A DNA stretch of 64,000 nt from Leucosporidium creatinivorum (taxonomy: Eukaryota > Basidiomycota > Microbotryomycetes > Leucosporidiales > Leucosporidiaceae), in NCBI GenBank assembly GCA_001600635.1, contig BCKL01000024.1:235395-299394 (forward strand), given 5' to 3'. Each line of letters opens with the position of its first letter. Within the stretch, counting starts at the first letter, position 1. Shown in pieces: positions 46,334 through 58,445 of this stretch. The notes under the pieces were generated by a model. It worked only from the letters and a program-made list of their open reading frames with translations. It ran no database searches and was not told where the DNA came from. Position numbers and translations under genes: made by a program.

Positions 46334-48046
46334 CTACAGCTTCAAGCCTAGCACCTCAATCGCCTTCCCCCTCGCAATGCTCTGCATCTGCTCCTCAGTG
46401 AATCCCGCCTCCTTGGCATCAATGCCATCGAACCACTCGCAAGCGAGCTCAAAAGTCTCGTACGGGTAGTCGACCGAGAACAGGATCCTATCGACGCCGA
46501 TCTCTGAAGCCACATATTTGAGGACGTTGGTGTTGAAGTCACCTGTCGAGGGGATGAGATGGGAAGAGTTAGCGGGGTGTCGAAAGGACCAGGCGAGGGA
46601 GGAGGGGGAGCGACGAACCGGATGTAGTGACCCAGATGTTGCGGGCAAAGTACTCGCGGACGCGGAGCTTCATCTTGGTGGCTCCACGCGGCTTGTGGAC
46701 GCTGTGGTGAGGCGCGAGATCAGCTTCGACGTCTTTTCGGCGCCCGCCTCAAGCTCGGCGAACGGGAGGAGAGAACAGCGCTACTCACTCGTTGAGCCAA
46801 TGGTCAATGCGCCACAGGTCAATAGGGATCTTCTCTCCCATGTGTCCTGTGCGCCGTAATGACAAGTTAGCTCCCGCTCACTGCCTCGTCGCCCGTCGAG
46901 CCTTGCCGCGCCTTCTCAATTTCGCGGCAACTTACCAATAATGACCTTGAGCTTAGGGAAGCGATCAAACACTCCATTGACGATCATGCCGAGCAAGTGA
47001 GCCGAGACGCCGTTGGCAAAGGACATGACGGGCCCGACGAGGCAGGAGCGCTTGGCCCAGTACTTGTCGAATTGATCGCCTTTGGGCGCGAGAGGGTGGA
47101 GGTAGAAGGGGACCTGCGTGAGGAGTGAGACGAGGTCAGCTTCCTGCACGTTGGAGAGCATCGACACCGAGGGGATCCCGCTTCCAGGCGAGCGCCGAGT
47201 TTGCTTGCCGAGCGGAAGAGCTGAGAGACGTTGACACACATTCAAGTCCTCGACAGTCTTCCAGAAGCAGTCCCACTCTTCTCCATCGTAGAAGATAGGC
47301 GTATCGCCTCCCGGTCCCGAACGCTGGTTGTCGTTGACGAGCGCGCCGAGGAATCCAAGCTCCTTGACACAGCGAGTCAGCTCATCGGCCGCTTGTTGAG
47401 GGTTGTGCATTGAGAGGGCGGCGAGACCTGTTCGGTGTAGGCAGGAGATGAGCACGGAGAACAGGACATTAGTAAGCAGAGGAGAGGCAGAAGACGAGCT
47501 CGACGCACCTCCGAAACGCTTGGGGTTGATCTTGATCTGAGCGGAGAGCCAGTCATTGGAAAGGGTAGCGTTCCTCTCAGCCTCGGCGACGTCGTCGAAG
47601 ACCTGTTGGAGAAGATCGGGGGTCAGCTTCTCATTTCTCGGCGCTTCGGCGAAGGCTGGGCGACGGGCGGAGCTCGCCTGGCGAGGTCGCTGTATTGCTA
47701 CAGACTCGACCCCACTCACCTGGATACCAGGAGCAGTCAAAGAAAGGATGTTGAACTCTACGCCCTGCTCATCCATCTTCTTGAGGCGAATGTCGTGGAT
47801 GTCGACGAGCTTCTGAGCGTGCTTGTCACCGTCTCCGTCGACGGTGAAGAGGGCGGCCTGGTACTTGGACATTTCGGCCCATTCGGGGAGGTTCTGTGAG
47901 GGTTGAAGGACGTTGTCGGAGGAGAGCCAGAGGTGGGAGCGGAGCGGAGGGCATTTCGGAGATGTCAATACAGCTCGGCCAGGGGTAGAAGAGCAGCAGC
48001 GACTTACGAAAGCCTCTTCCAGGATAATCTTAGAGTACTTGGGCAT
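46334..48046 (-). CDS. Amidohydrolase-type aromatic acid decarboxylase (salicylate/2,3-dihydroxybenzoate type)
   Basis: The first exon encodes MPKYSKIILEEAF, with the metal-binding glutamate in the EEAF form used by salicylate and 2,3-dihydroxybenzoate decarboxylases. A 110-nt intron then leads to NLPEWAEMSKY. Further on are ALSMHNPQQAADELTRCVKE, LGFLGALVNDNQRSGPGG, VPFYLHPLAPKGDQFDKYW (active-site histidine), [20 protein letters not shown] (metal histidine) and RILFSVDYPYETFELACEW (metal aspartate). The blocks closely follow the yeast salicylate decarboxylase that I know from Trichosporon. The enzyme would remove CO2 from an ortho-hydroxybenzoate without a cofactor other than metal. Substrate choice cannot be fixed from sequence. 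At least six introns are present. Confidence 0.85.
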
Positions 48047-48831
48047 GTTGGTCGAGTCGAAAGCGGCTGAGAGAGCTGAGAGCGAGCGGAATCAAGCTAG
48101 AAAGGGCGAAGAGAAGCTGTAGCTGTAGCTGGGCAGGAGAGCAGGCGCAAGGTATGTGAAGGAAGGAGAGAGTGTCCAACCTGCTGCAGGCTGCTTCAAG
48201 GGCCCCGCAGCGGTCCGCCAGCAGGCAGTGACCTCCTTCGGCTGGCGCTTTCCACGCTCGAGCGCTCGGCCGTCGAGTCCGTCGGCCTGGCGCTTTGCAA
48301 GCATGTGGGGCGCTCTGCGGCGATTTGAGCGGGTGTCCCGAAGTGCAGCGAGCGAAATCACGCCGAGCAGAGCCAGGGGAGAGGAGCAGATTTAAGGAGG
48401 CGAGCGGGAGGAGAGGAAGCCTTGACGGCGACGAAAGGGCTTGGACTTGACCACATCTGCTACTCATCTGCTCGTCTCGCCGCTTCGACACCCGGAGACC
48501 TACATAACGGCCGAGAACCCTCTGCACCTTAGCAGGTAAGCTTCTGCACCTTTACAGCCGGCTCGAACAGCTCTGACTCGCCACAACAAGCGCGAACGGC
48601 AAGCTGGAGCTGGCTGACTGTCTCACTGCATTCTGTAGCTTTTGCTGACTGGTCTTTGTACCCTACAGACTCGCCCAAACCACACCTCCTTCTCACTCGA
48701 ACACCTCTCCGCCCAGCGTTCGCCCTCGACCTCGAACGCTTGATCTCGCTCGCCGTTTCTCCCCAAGACTAGCTCAGTCGACCTCGACTCGTTCACCACA
48801 CTACTACCCAGCCTGAAGGCCTACATCCACC
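48047..48831 (+). promoter_or_regulatory. Divergent region between decarboxylase and CWC25, with a likely 5'-UTR intron
   Basis: No gene is seen. A GTAAGC donor at about 48537 and a CTACAG acceptor ending near 48669, with GCTGACT before it, look like an intron in the 5' leader of CWC25. A shorter form ending earlier is also possible. The part 48047-48400 is probably the promoter and leader of the decarboxylase. Confidence 0.45.
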
Positions 48832-50251
48832 ATGGGAGGAGGCGATCTCAACATGAAGAAGTCCTGGCACGTCGGGCTGCACTCGAACCAAGCCCGCGTG
48901 TGGGAAAAGGAGAAGGAGGCATTGGACGAGCGCAAGCGTACGCAAGAGTTGCAGAAGGAGTTGGCACAGGAGAGGGCAGTGCAGGAGCTGCAGCGATTGC
49001 AGCAGGAGGCGGGAGGCAAGAAGAGGGAGGAGAGGGTCGATTGGATGTACGCGGCGCCGGCGGAGGGGAATGGACCGAATGCGGAGGAGTTGGAGCAGTA
49101 CTTGTTGGGAAAGAAGAGGGTCGATAAGCTGCTCAAGGGTAACGAGGAGAAGGTGAGTCCTTGAGGCATCGCTGGCGGCTGTTGTTGCCTCTCGCTCGAG
49201 GGCAATCGCTGACCAGACTCCTACACAGATGCTCGCCGCCCCTTCCGCCGACGCCCCGGGAGGATCATTCACCTCCATCCAAAACGCCAACTCCGTCCGT
49301 GACACCGCCGCCAAGATCCGCGAGGACCCTCTCCTCGCCATCAAGCGTCAAGAGCAGCTTCAATACGAGAAGATGCTCAAGGACCCTCGCCGATTGAAGG
49401 AGCTTCGCGCTGCTCGCGAGGCCAGCACGCGTGGTCCGCCGGAGAAGAAGAGCAAGAAGGATGAGACGAAGGAGGAGCGGAGGGCGAGGAAGGAGGCTAA
49501 GCGGGCAGGAGAGAAGGGCGAGGACAGGGATGGAGGACACAAGAGGAGTCGTAGGGAGGATGAGGATCGCCATGGCAGCAGCAGCAGGCGTCGGTCTCGC
49601 TCGCCCGAGCCTCGCCGCCACGATGATCGCCGAGGCGGAGACGACCGAGATTCGAGGAGGGACGACTACCGCCGCTCCGAATCGCGCAGGGACGACTACC
49701 GACGAGACGATCGTCGAGACTCCCGCGATTACGACTCCCGACGCCCTCGTTCCCGCTCTCCCCCTCCTCCAGCTCGCGACTCCCGCCCTCGCTCTCGTTC
49801 ACCTCCTCCCGCTCCTCGCAACAACGGCGACTACGACCGCAAGCCCGACATCTCCTACGACCGCAAACCCGACATCTCACGCTACGACGCCCCTCGCTCA
49901 AACGGCTACGACCGATCCGCCCCTCCTCCTGCTCGGCGCGCACCAGCTCCCGTGCCTGCCCCTCCCTCAGCAGCAGACGAAGCCGCCCGGCGTGCCGAGA
50001 TTGAGCGTCGACTCGCCGCGATGCAGTCCAACGCTGCTACTCTCACTGCTTCGAGGGACGTTCGATTGGCGGAGAGGGAGAAGGTCGAGCAGGAGCAGTT
50101 GGCGAAGGAGAGGGCTATGAGGGAGCAGGGCAAGGATGTGGGACCCAAGTTCTTGAGGGAGCAGGAGAAGAAGGTGTTTGGGGGTGGGATGGATCTGGCC
50201 GAGAGGATGAAGAGGACGGGGAGGGTGGGGCTGGCGGGTGATAGGGACTGA
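48832..50251 (+). CDS. CWC25: Pre-mRNA splicing factor CWC25
   Basis: Two exons (48832-49152, 49229-50251) give 447 residues. The N-terminus [20 protein letters not shown] is the CIR_N domain of Cwc25, followed by a long coiled segment ([20 protein letters not shown]) and then RVDWMYAAP. The second exon has [17 protein letters not shown], a lysine-rich patch, and a long arginine/serine/aspartate-rich region ([12 protein letters not shown] and similar) longer than in yeast. The C-terminus has [14 protein letters not shown]. Cwc25 joins the Prp2-activated spliceosome and promotes the first transesterification step. The RS-like middle is expected in an intron-rich basidiomycete. Confidence 0.9.
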
Positions 50252-51023
50252 GGTGCGGTTATAGGGTAGCGACTATGTTTGACTGCTGCTGTATCTGATC
50301 AGCTATCCGAACCCCCGCTGTACGACCTGCGAAGCTCACATTTCGGTGCTGCTCGGCGAGTCGGCCTCGGCGAAAGGCGTTGGTCGAGAGCGATTTGCTG
50401 AGGTGCGGCAATCTTATAGCTCGAGAACCCCATAGTTCGAGAGCACTACAGAGCGAGTCGTGCTGCTCCCTCACCGATATACCAACACCCCTCTCCCAGG
50501 TCACCTCCCTCCCCCTCCCGTTCTCTCGTCCCTTGCCCTCTCCCGCTTCACTCGTCTCATCTCGTCTTCTCATCTTCGCCGTCGCCACGTGATTGGAAGC
50601 TACAGGATACAGCTCTACTCGACTGCTACACGCCCACTCGACCGCTGCACCTCAACACGAGCTTGAGAGGACGCTTTGCTGGAAGCTGCTGAGTGGGCGG
50701 GACGCGCGTTTGCTGGAGATTAAAGGTGAGTTCATGGTGGCTGGGCGGTGGGATCGAAGGCTGGAGGTGTAGCTGCTGCTGCTGCTGTTGCTGCTGGGAC
50801 CAGGATCGGCGAGCAGCAGCTGGGGAGGGCGCTCGTATTGAGCGATGCTGCTCAGTGCTTGAGACTACGAGGTCGCACAGGGAGGGCTACGAAATGGTGG
50901 AGTGCAGAAGTCTACACCGACTCGTGAGACTTCACGGCTGACCACCACCGTCCCCTCCCACAGAGCTGTTCCCCTTCCTCTGCTTCGCCGACTCCCTTCG
51001 ACTCGTTCGCTCGCTTGCTCGAC
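50252..51023 (+). promoter_or_regulatory. Module B flank of F-box-like gene 6
   Basis: No gene is seen. From about 50480 to 50700 it resembles the flanks of F-box-like genes 2 and 4, including ACTCGACTGCTACACGCC and a CTTTGCTGGAAGCTGCTGAG. A GCTGACC near 50938 and a CACAG near 50962 look like the end of a 5'-UTR intron about 60 bases before the ATG. Confidence 0.5.
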
Positions 51024-52173
51024 ATGGCCGTCATCCAAGACCTACCGGCCGAGCTCCTCCACCGGATCCTCGAGCTAGCCGCCGCCGCCGCCACCAATCT
51101 CACATATCGCGACAGCCAGACCCGGAGCAGTCTCCTCGGCGTAACCTCCCTCGTCGCATCGCCGTGGAGAGCCGCTTCGCAGCGATTGCTCTTCGCCGAT
51201 GTAACGCTATGCTCGAAGCAAGGAAGCAAAAGGCTCCTTGCCCATCTGAAAGGCCGCACCTCGCCGCCCACCATCGAGCGCCTCCTGGTGGAGGATGCGA
51301 GCCATATCCGGCAGGTCGTAGCTCAGTCGAAGGGTCTACGGGAGCTTGCGATACAGACGGGCACCAGGGGCGACTCGGGTGTCATCGATCTTGACGCCGC
51401 TTTGGTCTCCGGTACGTCGCCGTGCAGGCTCATCTCCCCCGCCGAACTGACTTCTCGTTCTCCAGGCCTTCGCTCTCTCAGCCTCAGCACGACCACACCC
51501 TTTTCTATCCCTCCTCTCCTTTCACCAATCCAGCTCACCCGCCTCAGCATCTCCTCCGCTCAGCCCTTCTTCCCGATGGCTCTCGAGTCACTCCTCCGCG
51601 CCTCCACCTCCCTGAAAGAGCTGCACTTGGACTGGGGTCGAGGCCAGGACTTCCCCTCCCCTCGGATAAAGTCGTTGGAGACCATCGCGCCGCAGCTTCA
51701 TACCTTGCAGCTCACCTGCGCCCCGGCTTCGGAACGCTGGCCGAGAACTGGCCATACCCTCTCGACTTTCCTTCTTCAATGCACGAACCTCAAGAGTCTA
51801 CACTTGGCCGACTGCCACCTCGAAGAGATGAAGCATCTCATTCAGCCGCTTCCTTCGAAGCTTCAGACCCTCGAGACGCGCCCAAGTATCAATGAGACGT
51901 ACTTGCTGGCGTCAATCCTCGACTCCTCCTCCCTTGACCTCATTGCTGCGACGAAGCTGCCGCCACTCTCCGAGCTGAAAAGGTGGAGGTGTGATTGGTC
52001 GGATTGGCTCCCGTATAAAGTGGATGTGCTGAGCTGGGAGGCGCTGCTAAGGGAGCGAGGAATTGAGCTTCGCGATCAGACTCGCTTCTTCACCGGTGAG
52101 GCGTGAAGGTCGCTCGCAGCTCAGAGCTTCACTGACCTGTCTCGTCACAGATTACCCGTCGACTTCATCATAG
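51024..52173 (+). CDS. F-box-like/LRR family protein 6
   Basis: Three exons (51024-51411, 51466-52095, 52151-52173) give 346 residues with no break. The start is MAVIQDLPAELLHRILELAA. Leucine-rich stretches follow (LRSLSLSTTTPF, LTRLSISSAQPF, LKELHLDWGRG, LHTLQLTCAP, LKSLHLADCHLEEM), giving the clearest LRR rhythm of the family. The end is SELKRWRCDWSDW, then RERGIELRDQTRFFTG and a last exon encoding DYPSTSS. The same three-exon layout as gene 2 and the same total length support one family. It stands between CWC25 and the formate/nitrite transporter, unlinked to other copies. Role as an SCF adaptor is by family resemblance only. Confidence 0.78.
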
Positions 52174-52742
52174 GTCAGTCCTCGCCTCACTCTTCTGCGC
52201 CGAGCGAGCCTGATCCTTCGGACCTCGCAGGTGGCGCCCATTTGCTGCGTAGCTACCCCTCGCTGTCTTCCTCACTAAATGCGTACATTTTCACCCATCA
52301 TTTTACCCTGGGAGCGCCTCACTCGTCCTCGCGAAAGCGCCCGCCTGCCCGCTCGGCGCAAAGAAGCGGCTCAGATTCCTCAGCGGCGCACGGCCGTAGC
52401 CTTCCACCCGCGCCGAGCCGACCCGCTACACTTTCCACCGGCGCTGTCATGTCGGACAGCGTGGTAGAAGTGCGGAGCCTCACAAAGAAGCTCTGGGGCG
52501 GCCATCGACTAGCGAAAGAAGCTTCCTCTCGCCCCTCGACGTCTGCTGGACCTCTGAGAGATGCTGCTGAGCTTCAACAGCGATATGGAGCGGCATGCGT
52601 GAGTTCGGTCGGGTTCAAGACAGCGAGATTGAGGTCGGGGTCGATCGCTTCTTGCAATCTTGGCAAATCGTGGACGGGGGGTTCCTTCCTTCTCCTTTCG
52701 CCGGTTTCTCTCGCTTTCAATCCTCGACGATAGGCTCACAAC
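52174..52742. other. Intergenic region before the formate/nitrite transporter
   Basis: No gene is recognised. A methionine near 52450 opens a frame with SDSVVEVRSLTKKL, but I could not link it convincingly to the transporter exons. The rest is likely promoter. Confidence 0.35.
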
Positions 52743-54270
52743 ATGCTCGAAGCACATTCACCACAGAGGACTACAGAGTTATGGCTAGCAGCAGCAGAGA
52801 AGAAGCAGGCAGATGGGCCATGGTTGGCGTTTCCCAAGGTCAGCTCCTTCTCAGCGCTCGAGCGAGCCGCGATCCCGACCGAGGTGGACGCTGATGCGGT
52901 TTATCTACCTACAGGCGGTGATGGGAGGTATCCTACTGTCGTTCGGCGCGATGGTGAGCACCCTTGACTCATTCTACAAGAAATCTTCCTCGGCGCTGAT
53001 ACGACTGCTCTATCATGCGATTAGGTCTCGTTGATGGTCGGTGGAGGATCCCATGGACTTGCTACCGACAATCCTGGCCTCAACAAGCTCATCACTGCAG
53101 CCAGTGAGTCTCATCGCTCGCTTGCACTCCTCGCCGAGCCTTTGATTGACCGGCTTCACCTCCAGTCTTTCCGATAGGACTCATCATGATCATCCTGACC
53201 GGAAGTGAACTTGTCACTGTAAGCTGGGCTCTCTCTCGCGTACGTCACACCCGCTGACCTACAACGATAGTCCAACATGGCTATCTTCCTCGTCTCAACT
53301 CTTCGGCGGCGCACTCCATGGTGGTCTTACCCCGCCAACATCGTTCCCGTCTTCTTGGGCAACCTATGTGGAAGTCTGCTAGTTGCTGGGCTATTTGCCA
53401 AGGTGAGTCTGAGCCATCTTTCCCTCGCCGAAAGTGCGGGAGCTCGGCTGAGTACCGTTTCGAGCTGCAGTCGTCGGGCATCTTTGACGCCGAGCCGTAT
53501 CGGTCGTATGTCATCAGCTTCGCTACTGCCAAGCTACATCCCAACTGGGGTCAGATCTTCGTCAAGGGCATCGCCTGCAACTTCGTGAGCCGAGGCGGCG
53601 TGGCCGGGTGGGAAAGGAAGCGCCGAGTTGACGGCGGCGTGGGAGAAAGCGCGCTGAGCTGACGTGTATCTGTTCTACCAGCTCGTTTGTGTTGCAGTCT
53701 TCCAGGCAACGGCGGCACGAGACCTCATTAGCAAGGTATGCGACTCGAGGCGGGCAAAACGACCTTGAATTTGCACCTGACAGCTATGCCTTTGCAGTGC
53801 GTCGCGGCGGAGTTGCCCGTCTTCGTCTTTGTCGCCTTGGGATACGATCACGTAGTGGCCAACATGCTGTACGTTTCGAGCTGTTGGAAGAGCGCCGAAT
53901 CGTGCGCCGAGCCGAGCGCCGAAGTTCGGATGAGCTGACTTCTCACTTCTGCAGCTTCATCCCGCTAGGCTTGATGTTAGGCGCCGAATTCGGTGCAGGC
54001 TACTACATCTGGAAGAGTATGATCCCCGCGTTCATCGGCAACGCACTGGGAGCCGCCCTCTTCGCTGTGCCATTAACGTGAGTTCTGCTCGCGCCCAAGT
54101 CATCGGAAACTCTCAGCTGACACGCTTTCATCTCCAGGCTATTCTTCTTGATGGGTCCGAACTCGTTACCCTCCGTCGGAGGTCTCCCACCACGAACCGA
54201 TGAGGAGGCGAGGGTCGACAGCTCGGCGGGGAGTTCGGTGCTGGGTTTGAACAAGGACGAGGCGCGATGA
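52743..54270 (+). CDS. Formate/nitrite transporter (FNT family)
   Basis: Ten exons (52743-52838, 52915-52953, 53025-53103, 53166-53218, 53271-53402, 53471-53584, 53682-53735, 53798-53868, 53955-54077, 54138-54270) give 297 residues in frame. The usual FNT blocks are present: AVMGGILLSFGAM, FPIGLIMIILTGSELVTSNM (the re-entrant loop region), LVAGLF, FVKGIACNFLVCVAVFQATA, VFVFVALGYDHVVANMLFIP (with the second loop), and IPAFIGNALGAALF. It should be a six-helix pentameric channel for formate or nitrite in the plasma membrane. The short N-terminus MLEAHSPQRTTELWLAAAEK fits the family's cytosolic start. No nitrate-assimilation gene is next to it. Confidence 0.88.
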
Positions 54271-54889
54271 AGCCAGATCTCGACTTGAGTAGATATCTAG
54301 AAAACTACACAACACAGTTAGACGATCTCAAAGTGCGATCTGGTTGATGAGCCAGCCGTGGAAATGAGCAAGAGCCTCTCCTAGCATCGCTCACCTCTCT
54401 CGCTCTTGCCACTACTTCCTCTTCTTCTCGCGCTTCGAAGATCTAGCTAAGATATGACTACAGCGATGTACCTTGTCAGCCTCAAAAGTCGCCTGCTCTT
54501 CTCCACCAAAGCAGCAAGTCTGGAGCACCCCGCGTCAGCAAGCACTCGCGATTAAACTCTCTGGTCGTCTGAACTTGGAGAGCAGACCTTTGCGCTACAG
54601 GGCAGCAGTAAACCAAAGGAGGACTTTCTGTTACAGCTCCGGCGCTGCACCAAAGCAGGGGACGATATCATGCTCGACCCCGGGTCGAGGCTCACTTCGC
54701 CGCGAAGGCGCGACCTTCGGCTTTCACTCCCTCGTCGCCCCTCGACTGGTGCGCTCGCGCCTGTAGCTCGTTACCAAACAGCAACTGACTCGTCTGACCA
54801 CCCACAGCTCGCTCCTCGCCCCTCCGCTCCCCTCGGCACTCTCCTCCAGCCCCCGACCCTCCTCAAACTTCCTCGAATTTGAACTAAAG
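54271..54889. other. Intergenic region before the CCCH gene
   Basis: No gene is seen. The last 120 bases are pyrimidine-rich. A GCTCG..ACTGACTCG..CCACAG pattern at about 54770-54808 could be the end of a 5'-UTR intron. Confidence 0.35.
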
Positions 54890-57759
54890 ATGGTCGCGGC
54901 ACCCGAGACTCAAGCGGCTCAAGCTGTCAACGCTGCTGCTACTTCGCCTGCTCCCGCTACCGGCAAGCAGCTCGTTAACGGGGCCTCCAAGACGGGAGAC
55001 GAGACGGAGCAACAGGGAGCTCACGGAGCTGGGGCTCGCGCTGCGTCTGGTGCGGAGACTGGAGGTGAGTTTTACGCTTCGGGGTCAAGCTGGACGATCG
55101 TTGAGGGCGTAGGAGTCTGCTCTGTAGCTCATTTGAGCTCGGCGCAGCATCGCTACCCGCGACGTTGTTGTCTCGGCGCAATTTTTTCGAAACCGGCGCA
55201 TGAGACTACAGGTCGAGGGTGCGCGCTGGCTATGAAGCTGCAGGGAGGAGAGACGGTCGGTCTGCACGCTGGTTGTCTGCTGGCGCCGTGGCCGGCCTTC
55301 GAGCTGGAGCCGGAGGCGGTGAGGCTTCGGAGAACAACACCGAGCCTTCGCAGGCGAGGAGCAGCGTGAGCGGAGGCTAGGTAGCTAGAGGCAGCTCTCT
55401 AGGAATATATCGCGTCCTCTGGATGTCTACATGACGAAGCTCGTTTGGCGGATCAGCATCTCGGCGTAGGGCTCAGCTGCCGAACATCAGCACTTCAAGC
55501 TCGAGGATTGAACAAGCTACTGACCTCTCTTCTCTACCTCTTCACTCGCAGCTCACGACTTGACTGCCGTGGACGCCCCCGCTCCCTCCGTCTCCCCCGC
55601 CGAATCGGACGTCAATCTCCCTCCTCGCGATGTCGCTCGCAACATTCCCTGCCGCTTCTTCCCCCTCGGCACCTGCAAGTACGGCGACCAGTGCGTCTTC
55701 TCGCACGGCATCCCTGGAATTGCCGGATCGCCCGGAGTCCCCTCGACTGCCGAGCTCCACCCCGCCCCCGAGCAACAGCAGCAGCAGCAGCTCCCCCAGC
55801 ACCCCGAGCAGCAGTTCATGCACCACCCCGAGGCCTACGGACAGGGAATGCCCATGTACTACCCTCCCATGGACCACGGAGCCGTCGAGTACGGCTACCA
55901 GCAGGCCTTCTCGCCCCAGCAGGGCTACTACCCCTTCCCTCCTCCTTTCGGCCACTACCAGCAGCACTTCCAGCACGGACACATGGCTCCTCAGTACTAC
56001 CAGCAGGCTCCTCCCCACCAGCAGGCGCCGCAGATGATGGCCGAAGCACCCGCTCCCGCCGTTTCGCCTTCGCCTGTGTCCTCGGAGGCCGTCCAGCAGC
56101 CGTCGAGCTCGCCCGAGGTGCACCGCGCCCTCTCTCCCTCCACCGTCAACGCCCCGCCTTTTGCCTCGCCTTCCGCTCCTCAGCACCTTCCTCTCTCCCC
56201 CCAATTCCTTCCTTACGGCGCCTTCCCCGGTCAGCCCGAGTTCGGCTTCGCTCCTCAAGCCACCTCGCCTCCCGCCGCCTTCGGCCCCGACGGTCTTCCC
56301 CTTCCTCTCCAGCGCCAGGAGCGCGCCCCTTCGCTCCACACCTTTTTCCAAACTGGAGCTCCCGCTTCCGCTGGCGCTCAGCAGCAGCAACAGCAGGCCG
56401 CCCCCGTCGCCGGCCCCAACGGCTTCCCCAAGGGCGCTCCTCGCGCTCCCGCCGCTGCTCGTCGCCCTGGACCTCCCATGGCCAACCTTCCCTTCCCCGG
56501 ACGTGGCAAGCCTCGTTACCCCATCGGAACTCCCAAGCCGCCATGCTCCTTCTTCGAGTCGAACCGCTGCCGAAACCGCGACAGCTGCCCCTTCCAGCAC
56601 CTCCTCCCCGACGGATCCGACGCTCGTCACCTCGGACAGAACATGGCTGGAGTGGACGGACGAACGGAGGGCCTCGAGGAGCGAGGTGGCCTGCCGCCTG
56701 CGTGGCTCGCCAACCCTCGCTACCCCAAGAACGCCTTCAAGAACGTCGGGCAGCTCAACTACAACGGTGGGTTCCCCATGAGGGAGCCTCGGCCACGGAG
56801 TCGTTTCGAGGAGGAGCAGCAGAGGTTGAGGATGGAGGCTCAGGCGCAGCAGGCTCAGGTCGCTCAGCCTGAGCAGGAGGGTGGAGAGGCAGCGCCCGCC
56901 GAGGGTGCCGTTGAGGGCGAGAAGCCCGCCGCTCCCCTCGCGCACCCTCTGCCCGCTCCTCCTCACGCTCGCGCCCAGTCGGAGCCTCGCCAGCCCTTCA
57001 ACAACGGCGCCATGAACGGTCGCCTTCCCCCCGGAAGCGCTCCTCAGCTCGTCGCCGCTATCAATGGCCTCACTCGTCGCATCCCTCCTGCCTCGGCCCC
57101 CAATGCCAACGGTGCCGCTCCCTCCGCCGCCACCCCTCCCGCCGCTCAGCAGTCCCAGCACAACCAGCGCGTTCCCTCCGGCGCCGACTTCCCCGCCCTC
57201 TCCTCTCCTTCGCTCGAGAAGGAGCCTTCCCGCCCCGCCTCGCCCTCCAACGAGGCCACCCCTACCGCTCCCGTCGCTGTCGAGTCGACCCCCGCCCCTG
57301 CTCCCGCCGCCGAGGAGCCCGCGTCCTCGACCACCATCCCCGCTCCTTCTCCCGCCATCGCCGCTTCCGAGACGTCGGAGACCGAGTTCGTCATGGTCAA
57401 CCACTCGGATGCGCCTGCCTCGGCTCCCGCCGCCGCGCCCGCCGCCCCTGCCCCTCGCATCATGGGCTCGTTCGCCTCGGCCGCTGCACGAGGAGCTTCC
57501 GTCGTCGTCCCCGAGAAGCCCAAGAAGGTGCGTTCTGCTGTCTCTCTCGCTCGCTTCAACAGAGCGCTGATCTTTCCACCTCGAACAGGTTCTCATCCCT
57601 CCACCGGCCAAGGCTGCCCCCTCCGCTACCGAGGGCGCCGAGTCCAAGGAGACCGCTTCCTCGAAGGAAGCGCCCGCCAAAAAGGAGGGCAACAAGAAGG
57701 GCAAGGGTGCCAAGAGGGCGCCTGCGTCTGCCTCTCCCGCCGTCAAGGCTTCCGCTTGA
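54890..57759 (+). CDS. Two-finger CCCH zinc-finger protein
   Basis: Three exons (54890-55064, 55552-57527, 57589-57759) give about 773 residues. Finger one, CRFFPLGTCKYGDQCVFSH, and finger two, CSFFESNRCRNRDSCPFQH, have the CX8CX5CX3H spacing of RNA-binding CCCH fingers. Between them is a long low-complexity part rich in proline, glutamine, alanine and tyrosine, and after finger two a glutamine/alanine/proline-rich tail ends in a lysine-rich stretch. Such proteins often act in mRNA control or granules; the exact homologue is not recognised. Intron 1 is 487 nt, far longer than most introns here, and holds no gene. Confidence 0.78.
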
Positions 57760-58445
57760 GTGAGGAGGAGAGAGGAGGAGCGCTCGATTCGAGGAGGAGG
57801 GTGTTGGGCGGGGGGTGACTTGTGCTTGTCTTGATAGGTGTTCCGACGTGTAGGGTAAAGATCTTCTAGTGTTACCTTCTCCGCCTTCTTTCCTTCATAC
57901 TCCCTTGCATTAATAACCGGTTGTATTTCCCTTTCCATCTTCGCCGAGCAGCAGGGAGCTGAAACGAGAGCCGAGAGAGTGAGATGAAGGCGCGCAAAGT
58001 CCTTCGCTGCTCGCTTGTCAAGTCTTGTGAGTGTAGCGTACAGTTTACAGACCATAAGCCAGCTACATACAGCACTATTGAGCTTCCCAGCTCGAGATGA
58101 GAGCTCGGAGTGGGGAGCGCCTGCCCTCCGTCGGAGAAAGCTGAGACTGACCTTGTGCAGCGTGATAGAGCAGTAGGAAAGTGTCTCTTAGTCCTGCGAG
58201 AGCGAATTTCCAAGTCGAAGTCGAGTCAGCTGTACAACGAGCAAAGGGTTAGGGCCAGCTTGGGGAGGGCGCAACAGCTTGAACCTCGACCACATCTTCG
58301 GCTCGCTTCTCGCCAGCCACAGCTACTCGGTGAGGACCTGCAGCGTCTGCCGGCTTTCCTACACAGCCCCGCTGATCTACTACCCTGCAGCTACAGTCTT
58401 ACGCTCCTCGAAAAAGCGTAAAGACCGCCTTCCTCGCCACCAGAC
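57760..58445. other. Intergenic region, CCCH gene to eIF5B
   Basis: No gene is seen. It contains the 3' UTR of the CCCH gene and the promoter and leader of eIF5B. Confidence 0.35.

Noticed and set aside
52242-52742. An extra 5' exon of the formate/nitrite transporter beginning near 52450
   Set aside because: No splice path gave a convincing family-like N-terminus; the start at 52743 fits the usual length.
55542-58055. Very long open frame (over 800 codons) on the minus strand opposite the CCCH gene
   Set aside because: It mirrors the codon bias of the plus-strand gene in GC-rich DNA, is glycine/arginine/leucine-rich without domains, and has no introns.
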